From Pararhizobium qamdonense (GTDB lineage Bacteria > Pseudomonadota > Alphaproteobacteria > Rhizobiales > Rhizobiaceae): a stretch of DNA of 64,000 bases. The notes under the pieces are model-generated. The model made no database searches. It was not told the origin of the DNA and saw nothing but the letters and a program-made list of their open reading frames with translations. This document shows, in pieces, positions 39,082 to 48,042 of the stretch. Each line of letters starts with the position of its first letter. Within the stretch, counting starts at the first letter, position 1. The translations under genes were made by a program, and so were the position numbers. The stretch covers positions 3,040,001 to 3,104,000 of the forward strand of contig NZ_CP119566.1 of NCBI RefSeq assembly GCF_029277445.1, in the 5' to 3' direction.

Positions 39082-39196
39082 GCCCCTCATCCGGCCTGTC
39101 GGCCACCTTCTCCCCGTTAAAACGGGGAGAAGGAACCAGCGGCAAACTCTGTCATCCCCTCTCCCCGCAGGCGGGGAGAGGGTTAGGGTGAGGGGC
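39082..39196. repeat. RIME-like intergenic repeat, copy 1
   Basis: A 115-base element bounded by inverted GCCCCTCA/TGAGGGGC ends. It contains two internal hairpins built on CTCCCCG/CGGGGAG arms. The arrangement matches the intergenic mosaic repeats of rhizobia. It lies downstream of aat. A related copy is at 55002-55113. The remaining bases up to 39339 hold nothing I recognise. Confidence 0.8.
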
Positions 39197-39339
39197 AAAT
39201 CGGAGTAGCACGCTGAGATCTTACCGCAGCTTGATCAAACCCGCCTGGGTCTCGCTAAAATCGCCGATGCGATATCATCTGGTCGATGTTGGGAAACGGA
39301 TCAGTGCGGATTTCGATGATCAACGCGATCCTCGAAACA

Positions 39340-39792
39340 TTACTGCTTGGCAGCGGAATCGGGCGGTGGCAGGTCGGATTTTGCCTTGCAGCTGTTCAGC
39401 CAGACGTCATAGACCGGATGTTCTACGGCATTGAGGCCGGGGCTGTCGGCAAACATCCAGCCGGTGAAGATGCGGCGGATCTTGCGGTCGAGCGTGATCT
39501 CGTCGACCTCGACGAAGGTGTCGGTCTTGGGCGCTTCGGTATCGTCGCGGCTGTAACAGACGCGCGGCGTCACCTGAAGAGCGCCGAACTGCACGGTTTC
39601 GCCGATATAGACATCGAAGGTGGTGATGCGGCCGGTGATCTTGTCGATCCCGGAAAAGACGGCAACGGGATTGATGATCCGCGCGGCGTCAGCGGCCGTC
39701 GTCATCGACAGGAGAGCCGTGCCGGCAATCGCGAACAGCGAGGCTGCCGCAGACATCCGGCGCTTGAGAAGTCGCTGACTTGAAATGACCAT
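39340..39792 (-). CDS. DUF2155-domain exported protein
   Basis: A 150-residue protein with an N-terminal signal peptide (hydrophobic core AAASLFAIAGTALLSM, cleavage near AADA). The mature part has ITGRITTFDVYIGETVQFGA, the cysteine segment RVCYSRD, and IFTGWMFADSPGLNAVEHPV then YDVWLNSC. This pattern is the DUF2155 family, common in alphaproteobacteria and of unknown function. An alternative start 12 codons in (MSAAASLF) would shorten the n-region. It reads toward aat's 3' region. Confidence 0.85.
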   Translation of the reverse strand: MVISSQRLLKRRMSAAASLFAIAGTALLSMTTAADAARIINPVAVFSGIDKITGRITTFDVYIGETVQFGALQVTPRVCYSRDDTEAPKTDTFVEVDEITLDRKIRRIFTGWMFADSPGLNAVEHPVYDVWLNSCKAKSDLPPPDSAAKQ

Positions 39793-39920
39793 TCTAACGC
39801 CCGTCTCCCGCGCAATCCCCGGCCAGAGTGCCGGGTCTCAGGCGCTAAACATCAAATGTGGCCGAGGCATGATGCCTGCGGTGCAATCAACAATCACAAA
39901 GACCTGTTTGCAAATCCGGT

Positions 39921-40316
39921 TCAGGAGCGTGGCGTCCAGGCATCATAGTCGCCGGTGACGCGCGGACGTTCGCCGGTGGCGTTGATCGAGCCCGGCGGCC
40001 GGTAGGCCTGGGCGGAGCCGGTGCCGTTCGGCTGGTGCGGCTTTTGCCATTCGCGTGCCGTGTAGCTTTCATCGGCCGGCGAAACGTCGGTGCGGTGGTG
40101 CATCCAGCCATGCCAGCCGGGTGGAATGGCAGAGGCGTCGGCATAGCCGTTATAGATCACCCAGCGGCGCGTGCGTCCTTCGGAATCCGTGCCGCCCTGA
40201 TAGTAGACATTGCCGGCGGCATCCTCGCCAACCCTTTTGCCGAAGCGCCAGGTATGAAAGCGGGTGCCGAGCGTCTGTCCATTCCACCAGGTAAAAATCT
40301 GCAGCAGAGACTTCAT
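39921..40316 (-). CDS. NDUFA12-like complex I accessory subunit (NADH:ubiquinone oxidoreductase 17.2 kDa family)
   Basis: A 131-residue homologue of mitochondrial NDUFA12, an accessory subunit of respiratory complex I found in alphaproteobacteria. It has TWWNGQTLGTRFHTWRFGKR, then GEDAAGNVYYQ and RRWVIYNGYADASAIPPGWH, the hallmark WVIY and PPxWHxWMHH segments. The ATG at 40316 (MKSLLQIF) was chosen; an upstream frame lacks family similarity. It is far from the nuo operon, as usual for this gene. Confidence 0.92.
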   Translation of the reverse strand: MKSLLQIFTWWNGQTLGTRFHTWRFGKRVGEDAAGNVYYQGGTDSEGRTRRWVIYNGYADASAIPPGWHGWMHHRTDVSPADESYTAREWQKPHQPNGTGSAQAYRPPGSINATGERPRVTGDYDAWTPRS

Positions 40317-40492
40317 GATGTCCGTCCTTGACCGCGCCAAACAAACGCGCGGGATATCCGAGAGTACTGCCCCGCTTATGCCGCGCAGCCTGCCGCTTGT
40401 CCAGTGATTCCGTTGCAGCGCCGTAATTTCAACCGCATCCTGAAGCCAAAATGAGAGGGCCCGAACCCACCCGCTCATAGGACCATTGGGCG

Positions 40493-40978
40493 TCAGTCCA
40501 GCGGTTTTTCCATGGCGATTGTGGGAATACCCCATGTGCCGGCGCCCGCCCCTGCCCTGACAAAGCCATGCGCCTCGTAAAAGCCGATGGCTTTCGCGTT
40601 GTTTTCCTCGACCTCGACCCGCATCGTTCCCGCATAAGGAAAACAGGTTTCGAGTTCGGCGAAAATATCGCGGGCAATGCCCTGCCGTTGAAATTGCGGC
40701 AGGACGTAGAGCTGATGCAGGACGGCCGTTTCATGCAATCTTTCCGACATCGAGGCAAAGCCCATGCCGCCGATCACCTTGCCATCGTCGGCCACGAGGA
40801 ATTCGCCGTTCTTGCGCTGCAGATTGGCCTTCAGCGCCGCTACCGAATGCCACTTGGCCGTCATCTCGTCGATCTTTGCGGCACCGTACTCAGCATCATA
40901 GGCCGCATGCGCGGTCTCACCCAGAAGAGCCGAGACTTTCGCCAGATCGCGCTCGGTGGCTGTGCGCACGAAAAACAT
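40493..40978 (-). CDS. GNAT-family N-acetyltransferase
   Basis: A 161-residue acetyl-CoA-dependent N-acetyltransferase. The pyrophosphate-binding motif A is LYVLPQFQRQGIARDIF, followed by a beta strand and the C-terminal NAKAIGFYEAHGFVR. The substrate is unknown; the fold is shared by enzymes acting on amines, peptides and antibiotics. It lies between the NDUFA12-like gene and gatB on the same strand but with a 176-base gap to the former. Confidence 0.88.
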   Translation of the reverse strand: MFFVRTATERDLAKVSALLGETAHAAYDAEYGAAKIDEMTAKWHSVAALKANLQRKNGEFLVADDGKVIGGMGFASMSERLHETAVLHQLYVLPQFQRQGIARDIFAELETCFPYAGTMRVEVEENNAKAIGFYEAHGFVRAGAGAGTWGIPTIAMEKPLD

Positions 40979-40995
40979 ATTTTGGGCCTTTCAAT

Positions 40996-41096
40996 CGCAA
41001 ATCCGGAGAAATCGTTTCACACTTTTCCCGGAATTGCTCGGTGGTCTCATCGCAATTCCGGACGGAAAACCGTTTCACACTTTTCCTGGAATTGCT
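40996..41096. repeat. Pair of direct 43-46-base repeats at the gatB 3' end
   Basis: Copy 1 (40996-41038) and copy 2 (41051-41096) share the core CGTTTCACACTTTTCC and similar ends. Each copy is itself bounded by short inverted arms (GCAA..CC/GG..TTGC). Copy 2 touches the first base of the gatB stop codon. I recognise this sequence as a common short intergenic repeat of rhizobial genomes, but could not count copies elsewhere. Confidence 0.75.
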
Positions 41097-42598
41097 TACT
41101 CCTCGATGCCGAGCTTGGCCTTGACCAGCGCCTGCACGGCCTGCGGATTAGCCTTGCCGCCGGTCGATTTCATCACCTGGCCGACGAACCAGCCGGCGAG
41201 CGAGGGCTTGGCCTGAACCTTGGCAACCTGGTCCGGATTGGCGGCGATGATCTCATCGACGGCCTTTTCGATGGCGCCGGTATCCGTCACCTGCTTCATG
41301 CCGCGGCTCTCGACCAGTTCGGCCGGGTCGCCGCCTTCGGTCCAGACGATTTCAAACAGGTCCTTGGCGATCTTGCCGGAGATCACTTCCGATTTGATCA
41401 GGTCGAGAATGGCGCCGAGCTGGGCTGGGGAAACCGGAGTCTCTTCAATGGCTTTGCTGGCTTTGTTCAAGGCACCCAGCAGGTCGTTGATCACCCAGTT
41501 GGCGGCAATCTTGCCGTCGCGGCCAGCGGCCACGGCCTCGAAATAATCGGCGATCGCCTTTTCCGACACGAGCACGGAGGCGTCATAGACCGACAGGCCG
41601 AGATCGCGCACGAAGCGCTCCTTCTTGTCATCGGGCAGTTCCGGCAGATGCGCCTTCAGTTCCGCGACGAAGGCATCGTCGAACTCGAGCGGCAAGAGGT
41701 CCGGATCAGGGAAATAGCGATAGTCATGCGCATCTTCCTTGGAGCGCATCGAGCGGGTCTCGCCCTTGTTCGGGTCAAACAGCCGGGTTTCTTGGTCGAT
41801 CGAGCCGCCATCCTCCAGAATGCCGATCTGGCGGCGGGCCTCATATTCGATCGCCTGGCCGATGAAGCGGATGGAGTTGACGTTCTTGATTTCGCAGCGC
41901 GTGCCGAAATCCTCGCCCGGACGGCGCACCGAGACGTTGACGTCGGCGCGCAGCGAACCTTCGTCCATGTTGCCGTCGCAAGTGCCGAGATAGCGCACAA
42001 TCGAGCGCAGCTTGGTCACATAGGCCTTGGCTTCATCGGAGGAGCGCATGTCGGGCTTGGAGACGATTTCCATCAGCGCCACGCCGGACCGGTTCAGATC
42101 GACATAGGACATGGTCGGGCTCTGGTCGTGCATCGACTTGCCCGCATCCTGTTCCAGATGCAGCCGTTCGATGCCGATTTCGATATCCTCGAACTGGCCC
42201 TGGCGGTCCGGGCCGACGGAGATGACGATCTTGCCTTCGCCGACGATCGGATCCTTGAATTGGGAAATCTGGTAGCCCTGCGGCAAATCCGGATAGAAAT
42301 AGTTCTTGCGGTCGAAGATCGAGCGGTTGTTGATCTGCGCCTTGAGGCCCAGACCGGTGCGCACCGCCTGCTTGACGCACTCCTCGTTGATAACGGGAAG
42401 CATGCCGGGCATGGCCGCGTCCACAAGCGAAACATTGGAGTTCGGCGCATTGCCGAATGTCGTGGACGCACCCGAAAACAGCTTCGAATTGCTGGTCACC
42501 TGGGCATGGACTTCCAGGCCAATAATGACTTCCCAGTCGCCAGTGGCGCCGGGAATATAGCGTTTCGGTTCTGAGATGCGGACGTCGACCAGGGTCAT
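41096..42598 (-). CDS. gatB: Aspartyl/glutamyl-tRNA amidotransferase subunit B
   Basis: With GatA and GatC this makes Gln-tRNA(Gln) and/or Asn-tRNA(Asn) by amidating the mischarged tRNA. The 500-residue product starts [20 protein letters not shown] and has [20 protein letters not shown] and the C-terminal YqeY-like tail. I rejected a 28-residue upstream extension. The gene is about 3.5 kb from gatCA (46142-47957), on the same strand but separated by plus-strand genes. Confidence 0.96.
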   Translation of the reverse strand: MTLVDVRISEPKRYIPGATGDWEVIIGLEVHAQVTSNSKLFSGASTTFGNAPNSNVSLVDAAMPGMLPVINEECVKQAVRTGLGLKAQINNRSIFDRKNYFYPDLPQGYQISQFKDPIVGEGKIVISVGPDRQGQFEDIEIGIERLHLEQDAGKSMHDQSPTMSYVDLNRSGVALMEIVSKPDMRSSDEAKAYVTKLRSIVRYLGTCDGNMDEGSLRADVNVSVRRPGEDFGTRCEIKNVNSIRFIGQAIEYEARRQIGILEDGGSIDQETRLFDPNKGETRSMRSKEDAHDYRYFPDPDLLPLEFDDAFVAELKAHLPELPDDKKERFVRDLGLSVYDASVLVSEKAIADYFEAVAAGRDGKIAANWVINDLLGALNKASKAIEETPVSPAQLGAILDLIKSEVISGKIAKDLFEIVWTEGGDPAELVESRGMKQVTDTGAIEKAVDEIIAANPDQVAKVQAKPSLAGWFVGQVMKSTGGKANPQAVQALVKAKLGIEE

Positions 42599-42748
42599 GG
42601 AATGCTCTTCTGTAAGCTTCAATTCGTGTGTCTCTGGGTAGAACAATTGGCTATGGCGTGCAAGGCTTGTCGCGCCCGGCACGGCGGTTTGGTGCGCAAG
42701 AACCGGGCGTTTGCGATCTGTTCAATTTTTTGCTGCACTCTGTCTGCC

Positions 42749-43057
42749 ATGACCATCTGCCTTGCGTTCATCTGCCTGCTCCTTGCCGTCAACATCGTGA
42801 CGTTCTGCGTCTTCTGGTGGGACAAGGCGGCGGCGCGCCGTGGCACATGGCGTGTTCCCGAACACAAGCTTTTGAGCCTTGCCTTCTTCGGCGGCAGTCT
42901 CGGCGCGTTCGCCGCCCAGCGGCTGTTGCGCCACAAAACCCGCAAGGAACCCTTCCGCTCCCGGCTGACGGCAATCCTCATCCTGCATGCGGCCGTTGCC
43001 TCCGTCGGGCTCCTGGCCCTGCCATGGGTGCTTGCCGGGCACGTTTTCCAATCCTGA
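42749..43057 (+). CDS. DUF1294 small membrane protein
   Basis: A 102-residue inner-membrane protein with hydrophobic stretches at about 2-22 and 76-98 and the signature WWDKAAARRGTWRVPEHKLL, then AFFGGSLGAFAAQRLLRHKT, of DUF1294. Function is unknown; the family is widespread in proteobacteria. The ATG giving MTICLAFICLLLA was chosen; a 49-residue upstream extension lacks family resemblance. Confidence 0.85.
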   Translation: MTICLAFICLLLAVNIVTFCVFWWDKAAARRGTWRVPEHKLLSLAFFGGSLGAFAAQRLLRHKTRKEPFRSRLTAILILHAAVASVGLLALPWVLAGHVFQS

Positions 43058-43103
43058 GATACGACTGACCTTCACAGACGCCTCGACCCACGATCGCCGC
43101 CGC

Positions 43104-43133
43104 TTGACTTTCGCGACGATTCGTAACTATTAT
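43104..43133 (+). promoter_or_regulatory. Candidate promoter of the Rrf2-type regulator
   Basis: TTGACT (43104-43109) and TATTAT (43128-43133) are 18 bases apart. Transcription would start at or very near the ATG at 43140. A GTAA..TTAC inverted repeat (43123-43139) covers the -10 region and could be an autoregulatory operator. This is inferred from sequence only. Confidence 0.45.
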
Positions 43134-43139
43134 TATTAC

Positions 43140-43592
43140 ATGAAAAGAAACAGCCGTCTTTCCGCAGTGCTGCACGCGCTGATTCATATGGCAGAACGCG
43201 GCCGTCCGATGACCTCGGACGAGCTTGCGCTTTGCCTCCATACAAATCCCGTCGTGGTCAGGCGCACCATGGCCGGGCTGCGCGAGGCAGGCCTCGTCAC
43301 CTCTGGCCGTGGCCATGGCGGCGGATGGACGCTTGGCCGTCCGCTCGAGGACGTCACCATGCGCGACATCTACACGGCGCTCGGCGAACCCATGCTGTTC
43401 CAGATGGGCAATGTCAGCGAAAGCCCCGGCTGCCTGGTCGAGCAGGCGGTCAACCATGCGCTCGACGATGCCTTTCGCGATGCCGAAGCCATGCTGATCG
43501 CCCGTCTTGGCGAGGTGACGCTCGCAACGCTTGCCGATGATTTCAAACGGCGCTTTGCCGAACACAGGGCCGCGCTGAAACAGCACGGCTGA
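43140..43592 (+). CDS. Rrf2-family transcriptional regulator
   Basis: A 150-residue winged-helix regulator with MKRNSRLSAVLHALIHMAER, the recognition region LALCLHTNPVVVRRTMAGLR, and the wing GLVTSGRGHGGGWTLGRPLE, all typical of Rrf2. It has a single cysteine (SPGC) rather than the three-cysteine iron-sulfur ligand set of IscR/NsrR, so it may sense something other than a cluster. The gene lacks a Shine-Dalgarno. It is followed by a thioredoxin-reductase-like flavoprotein, its likely target. Confidence 0.9.
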   Translation: MKRNSRLSAVLHALIHMAERGRPMTSDELALCLHTNPVVVRRTMAGLREAGLVTSGRGHGGGWTLGRPLEDVTMRDIYTALGEPMLFQMGNVSESPGCLVEQAVNHALDDAFRDAEAMLIARLGEVTLATLADDFKRRFAEHRAALKQHG

Positions 43593-43686
43593 AACACAGC
43601 CCGGCTGATCGTCATATCAACACAGATGTCCACCGAACCGGAATCCCACGATGTTTCCGGCGGGCGGAGCTATGAAAGGAAAGACC

Positions 43687-44592
43687 ATGCAACAGGATGC
43701 AGTCATCATCGGCGGCGGCTTTGCCGGATTGTCGGCCGCCTATATTCTCGCCCGGGCCCGCCGGCATGTGACGATCATCGACAGCGGCACGCCGCGCAAC
43801 CGGTTTGCCGCCCATTCCCACGGCGTGCTGGCGCTCGACGGCAAATCCGGGCTGGAAATCCTCGCCGATGCGCGTGCTCAGCTTACCGCCTATCCGACGG
43901 TGACCTTCCTCAACGGAGAAGCTTACGCTGCGCAAGGCTCGATCGACGATTTCCATGTCGATGTTGCCGGACATGAGCCGATCGCCACGCGGCGCCTGCT
44001 TCTGTCCGGTGGTATCGAAGACCGCCTGCCCGATATTCCCGGCCTCAATGAGCGCTGGGGAAAGACGGTTCTGCATTGCCCCTATTGCCACGGCTATGAA
44101 ATTGGCGGCGGTCCGATCGGCGTTCTTTCGACACAACCGATGTCGGCGCATCAGGCGGCCGTCGTTGCCGACTGGGGCGATGTAACCCTCTTTACCAACG
44201 GCATGCCGGAGCCGGACGAAGAAACACTTGCGCTGCTTGAACGGCGCAAGGTCAGCCTCCAGCCCGGCGCGGTCGATGTTATCGAGGCCGGCACCTGCGA
44301 CAGGCTGCGGGTGCGGCTAAAAAGCGGCCGGACCTTCGACGTCAAGGCGCTGTTCGTTGCTGCCGATCTGCACCGGCGCGGCACGATCGCCGAAAGCCTC
44401 GGCTGCACCCTCACCGAAACGCCCGCCGGCATGATTATAGCGACCGACACCGTCAAGGCGACCAGCGTCGCCGGGGTCTATGCGGCCGGCGACAATGCCC
44501 GCGCCTTCGGCAATATCACCCTGGTTTCGGCCGATGGGGTCATGGCCGGCCTCGGCATGCACCAGTCGCTGATGTTTTCAGGCCATTCTTGA
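43687..44592 (+). CDS. NAD(P)/FAD-dependent oxidoreductase, thioredoxin-reductase-like
   Basis: A 301-residue two-dinucleotide-domain flavoprotein. FAD motif VIIGGGFAGLSAAY is near the N-terminus, the redox dithiol HCPYCHGYE near residue 135, and the second FAD motif with GVYAAGDNA near 270. Compared with thioredoxin reductase the NADPH-binding glycine motif is weak (IGVLSTQPMSAHQAA), so the electron donor is uncertain. The start was chosen for an AAGGA Shine-Dalgarno six bases away. It is the neighbour of the Rrf2 regulator, 94 bases downstream. Confidence 0.9.
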   Translation: MQQDAVIIGGGFAGLSAAYILARARRHVTIIDSGTPRNRFAAHSHGVLALDGKSGLEILADARAQLTAYPTVTFLNGEAYAAQGSIDDFHVDVAGHEPIATRRLLLSGGIEDRLPDIPGLNERWGKTVLHCPYCHGYEIGGGPIGVLSTQPMSAHQAAVVADWGDVTLFTNGMPEPDEETLALLERRKVSLQPGAVDVIEAGTCDRLRVRLKSGRTFDVKALFVAADLHRRGTIAESLGCTLTETPAGMIIATDTVKATSVAGVYAAGDNARAFGNITLVSADGVMAGLGMHQSLMFSGHS

Positions 44593-44785
44593 CGGGGCCG
44601 ATATCCTTGGCTTAAAAAACGCCGTCCTATGGAGTTTTGATGTTCCCGATATCCGAGATTGCCTGAAGGCCCTGCCTGCGAAGTTCCTTTGCGGGCATGG
44701 GCCGGAAAACGAAGCCCTGGCGTTCGACAGAACGGCAGACCCGTTTTCATGCGTTCACACGAACGCTTTTCGGATCTCAACATCA

Positions 44786-45043
44786 ATGGACATTTCACGC
44801 GAAGTACAGCGTATTCTACATCTCATGGCCCAGGGCGGCCGTATCGAAATCCTGCGCACCGACGGCAAGACCATCGACAGCGTCCGTTGCTTTACCCGCG
44901 ACGGCTGGGTCTATCCCGGCTTTGGTCTTGATATGTTTCGCAAGCTGAAGCGGAAGAAGGCGATTTCGTCGTCGGGCGGCAAGCCATACCGGATCACCCA
45001 ACGCGGCCTCGTTCTCGTGCGCGCGCAGCTGAACAACCGCTGA
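44786..45043 (+). CDS. YjhX-family protein (UPF0386)
   Basis: The 85-residue product MDISREVQRILHLMAQGGRI, with SVRCFTRDGWVYPGF and GGKPYRITQRGLVLVRAQLN, matches E. coli YjhX (UPF0386), proposed to be the toxin of the YjhX/YjhQ pair. YjhQ is a GNAT acetyltransferase. The nearest GNAT genes here are on the opposite strand and convergent, so a classical operon pair is not seen. Many rhizobia carry this gene alone. Toxicity here is not shown. Confidence 0.85.
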   Translation: MDISREVQRILHLMAQGGRIEILRTDGKTIDSVRCFTRDGWVYPGFGLDMFRKLKRKKAISSSGGKPYRITQRGLVLVRAQLNNR

Positions 45044-45049
45044 AACAAG

Positions 45050-45083
45050 ACCGGCGCGACGCTTAACGGGCCGCGCCGGTTTT
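45050..45083. terminator. Terminator between yjhX-like gene and convergent GNAT gene
   Basis: Hairpin ACCGGCGCG/CGCGCCGGT with a 13-base loop and a T4 tail on the plus strand, seven bases after the YjhX-like stop. It ends the plus-strand gene; the opposing GNAT gene stops six bases beyond it. Confidence 0.75.
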
Positions 45084-45088
45084 CACTT

Positions 45089-45598
45089 TCAAAACCACTG
45101 CTGGCTATCGTGGACGGCAGGCTCTGCCAGCATTTTCGTCATGCCGACCGATTCCACATCGCGGTCGAGCTTGGGTGCATAGGCCGTCGACAGCGAACTG
45201 ATCGCATAGCCGTGCTTGCGGAAAAACCCGATCGCCTTGTCGTTTTGCGCATGCGTGCGGATGATTGCTGCCTCGAAACCGCCGGCCACAATCCTCTCTT
45301 CCAGATCGGCAAGCAGCGCGGAGCCCAGGCCCTGCCGCTGCATCGAAGGCTCGATCCAAAGGTCTGAGATCGTGCCGTCATCGTCCTCGCGCGCGCCCCA
45401 GCCGGCAATCGCGCCGCCATGCTCGATGACACCAACCGAAAACCACTTCGATCTGAGAAAGGAGAGGAAGGACAATTCGGCCACCTGGCGCATGGCCTGC
45501 GCATCGGCAACGCCGGAAACGGCTTTTTCCCAGGCATCGAGCCCGATCGCCGCAAGGGCTGGAACTTCATTTTCGCGCGCAAGGCGGACGATGATCAT
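45089..45598 (-). CDS. GNAT-family N-acetyltransferase
   Basis: A 169-residue acetyltransferase starting MIIVRLARENEVPALAAIGL. Motif A is LWIEPSMQRQGLGSALLADL, and NDKAIGFFRKHGYAI is the C-terminal motif B. It is similar to the adjacent upstream gene (GWGAR, D-x-WI-x-P and GSAL segments in both), so the two look like a tandem duplication. It lies 31 bases after it on the same strand. Substrate unknown. A frame extending upstream over the neighbour was rejected. Confidence 0.88.
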   Translation of the reverse strand: MIIVRLARENEVPALAAIGLDAWEKAVSGVADAQAMRQVAELSFLSFLRSKWFSVGVIEHGGAIAGWGAREDDDGTISDLWIEPSMQRQGLGSALLADLEERIVAGGFEAAIIRTHAQNDKAIGFFRKHGYAISSLSTAYAPKLDRDVESVGMTKMLAEPAVHDSQQWF

Positions 45599-45629
45599 GC
45601 AGCGGTTCCCTTCCGCAGCCAGTAGAGCA

Positions 45630-46151
45630 TCACGGCAGCGATTTTTCCAGACGCAGCTTGGCCTGATCCAACCCCAGCGAGGGCGAAAATTCGCTGCCCT
45701 GCCAGACCTCGGTAAAGCCCAGCTTCCGGTAGAGCGACAAAGCCGGGCGATTGGAAATATCGGTTTCGATGCTGGCAACGCCCAGGTTCTCAAAGCGCAT
45801 GCGGGCCAGAAGCTCGCCGATCAGCGCGGAGCCTACGCCCCTGCCCTGCCACGGCGGCGCAATCCAGATGTCGGAAATATAATCCCAGCCGCGCGACCGG
45901 TCGCCGGGATGCTCGCGGCTGTCGCGGGCGCCCCAGCCGATCAGCGCGTCAGCCACAACCGCCACAACGACTTCCGCGTCCGGACGGCTGGCAAATGTCA
46001 AAAAGCCATTTTCGACACGGGTTTCAACAGCGGGCTCGAACCAGTTCCTGTGGACACGGTTCGACTTCCAGGCCTCAAAGCCGATCAGCGCGACCGCCCC
46101 GGCATCCGAGGCAGTCATGTTGCGAAGACGGAAGCCCGTTTCTACCACCAC
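45630..46151 (-). CDS. GNAT-family N-acetyltransferase
   Basis: A 173-residue acetyltransferase with GTG start ([20 protein letters not shown]). Motif A is [20 protein letters not shown] and motif [14 protein letters not shown]. Its first 10 bases overlap the gatA 3' end, so translation is likely coupled to gatA. A start at the ATG 11 codons in (MTASDAGAV) is the alternative. It is paralogous to the gene downstream. Substrate unknown. Confidence 0.87.
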   Translation of the reverse strand: MVVETGFRLRNMTASDAGAVALIGFEAWKSNRVHRNWFEPAVETRVENGFLTFASRPDAEVVVAVVADALIGWGARDSREHPGDRSRGWDYISDIWIAPPWQGRGVGSALIGELLARMRFENLGVASIETDISNRPALSLYRKLGFTEVWQGSEFSPSLGLDQAKLRLEKSLP

Positions 46152-47623
46152 TTCGCCGGCTGGAATTTTCCGGCGGCCTGTTCGATCACATGCGCGGTCT
46201 TGAACAGCGTTTCCTCTTCGAACGGCTTGCCGATCAGTTGCAGGCCGAGCGGCAGGCCCTTGTGATCGAGACCGGCGGGAACGGCGATGCCCGGAAGACC
46301 GGCCATGTTGACGGTCACGGTGAAGATGTCGTTGAGGTACATCTTCACCGGATCGGATGCCAGATCCTCATCGGCGATGCCGAAGGCCGACGATGGTGTG
46401 GCGGGCGTCAGGATCGCATCGACACCGGCGTGGAAGGCTAGTTCGAAGTCGCGCTTGATCAAGGTGCGGACCTTCTGCGCCTGCAGGTAATAGGCGTCGT
46501 AATAGCCGGCCGACAGGACGTAGGTGCCGATCATGATACGGCGCTTGACCTCGGTGCCGAAACCGGCCGCGCGGGTCTTTTCATACATGTCGGCAATGTC
46601 CTTGCCGTCGATGCGCAGGCCGTAACGAACGCCGTCGTAGCGAGCAAGGTTGGACGAGGCTTCGGCAGGCGCGACGATGTAATAGGCCGGAAGCGCATAT
46701 TTCGTGTGCGGCAGGCTGATATCGACGATCTCGGCACCGGCGTCCTTCAACCAGGCAATGCCCTGCTGCCATAGCGTCTCGATTTCCTCCGGCATGCCAT
46801 CGACGCGGTATTCCTTCGGAATGCCGATCTTCATGCCCTTCAGCGACTGGCCAAGCGGTGCCTCATAGTCCGGCACCGGCAGATCGACCGAGGTCGTGTC
46901 CTTGGCATCGACGGATGCCATCGACTTCAACAGGATGGCCGCATCGCGCACGTCGCGGGCGATCGGGCCGGCCTGGTCGAGCGAGGAGGCAAAGGCGACA
47001 ATGCCCCAGCGCGAGCAGCGGCCATAGGTCGGCTTGATACCGACTGTTCCGGTAAAGGCGGCCGGCTGGCGGATCGAGCCGCCGGTATCGGTGGCGGTCG
47101 CACCGGCGCACAGGAACGCGGCAACGGCGGCAGCCGAACCGCCGGACGAGCCGCCCGGAACCAGATCGAGGTTCGATCCCTTGGCGCGCCAGGGGTTTTT
47201 CACCGGGCCGTAATAGGAGCTTTCGTTCGACGAGCCCATGGCGAACTCGTCCATGTTCAGCTTGCCGAGCATGACGGCGCCGTCGTTCCACAGGTTCTGG
47301 GTGACGGTCGATTCATAGCGCGGCTTGAAGCCGTCGAGAATGTGGCTGCAGGCCTGGGTGTGGATGCCTTCGGTGCCGAACAAGTCCTTGATCCCGAGCG
47401 GAATGCCCTCGAGCGCGCCGGCCTTGCCGCTGGCGATGCGGGCGTCGGAGGCCTTGGCCATCTCGCGCGCCTTGTCCGGGGTCGTCACCACATAGGCATT
47501 CAGCGCACCATTGGCTGCGTCGATCGCGCCGATATAAGCCTCCGTCAGTTCGACGGCGGAGATTTCCTTGGCGCTCAGCTTGGTGCGCGCTTCAGCAATG
47601 GTCAGGCGGGTCAGGTCGGTCAT
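46142..47623 (-). CDS. gatA: Aspartyl/glutamyl-tRNA amidotransferase subunit A
   Basis: The amidase-signature subunit that releases ammonia from glutamine for tRNA amidation. The 493-residue product has the Ser-cisSer-Lys triad at K79 (IKDLFG), S159 (GGSSGGS) and S183 (DTGGSIRQ). It follows gatC by 46 bases on the same strand and overlaps the next GNAT gene by 10 bases. Confidence 0.97.
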   Translation of the reverse strand: MTDLTRLTIAEARTKLSAKEISAVELTEAYIGAIDAANGALNAYVVTTPDKAREMAKASDARIASGKAGALEGIPLGIKDLFGTEGIHTQACSHILDGFKPRYESTVTQNLWNDGAVMLGKLNMDEFAMGSSNESSYYGPVKNPWRAKGSNLDLVPGGSSGGSAAAVAAFLCAGATATDTGGSIRQPAAFTGTVGIKPTYGRCSRWGIVAFASSLDQAGPIARDVRDAAILLKSMASVDAKDTTSVDLPVPDYEAPLGQSLKGMKIGIPKEYRVDGMPEEIETLWQQGIAWLKDAGAEIVDISLPHTKYALPAYYIVAPAEASSNLARYDGVRYGLRIDGKDIADMYEKTRAAGFGTEVKRRIMIGTYVLSAGYYDAYYLQAQKVRTLIKRDFELAFHAGVDAILTPATPSSAFGIADEDLASDPVKMYLNDIFTVTVNMAGLPGIAVPAGLDHKGLPLGLQLIGKPFEEETLFKTAHVIEQAAGKFQPAKWW

Positions 47624-47669
47624 GGCAGGCTTTCAAAAACGGGGGCGTTCGGGCGGCGGCGGCTCAGGC

Positions 47670-47957
47670 TTATTCGACAACCTTCGGGACGAGGAAGAAA
47701 TTGCGATCCTCGTTCGGGGCATTGGCGACGATATCGCCGGCCTTGTTGCCGTCGGTGACTTCATCGACGCGCTTCTTCATGGCCATCGGCGTCACGGATG
47801 TCATCGGCTCGACGCCATCGACATTCACCTCGGACAGCTGCTCGACGAAACCGAGGATGCCGTTCAGTTCGCCGGTCATGCGCTGCGCTTCCTCTTCGGT
47901 CACGGCAATGCGGGCAAGACGCGCGACGCGCTTCACGGTGGCGAGGTCTACGGACAT
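47670..47957 (-). CDS. gatC: Aspartyl/glutamyl-tRNA amidotransferase subunit C
   Basis: The small stabilising subunit of GatCAB. The 95-residue product [20 protein letters not shown] with [20 protein letters not shown] and [17 protein letters not shown] at the end is typical. It is the first gene of a gatC-gatA unit. Confidence 0.96.
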   Translation of the reverse strand: MSVDLATVKRVARLARIAVTEEEAQRMTGELNGILGFVEQLSEVNVDGVEPMTSVTPMAMKKRVDEVTDGNKAGDIVANAPNEDRNFFLVPKVVE

Positions 47958-48042
47958 GGGTGTCTCCGGTCTTCAAGGAACTTTCCCCCGCTATAATAGC
48001 CGCAGTGCTGCCACGCAACGGGGGAATGCATGCACAAGCCGC

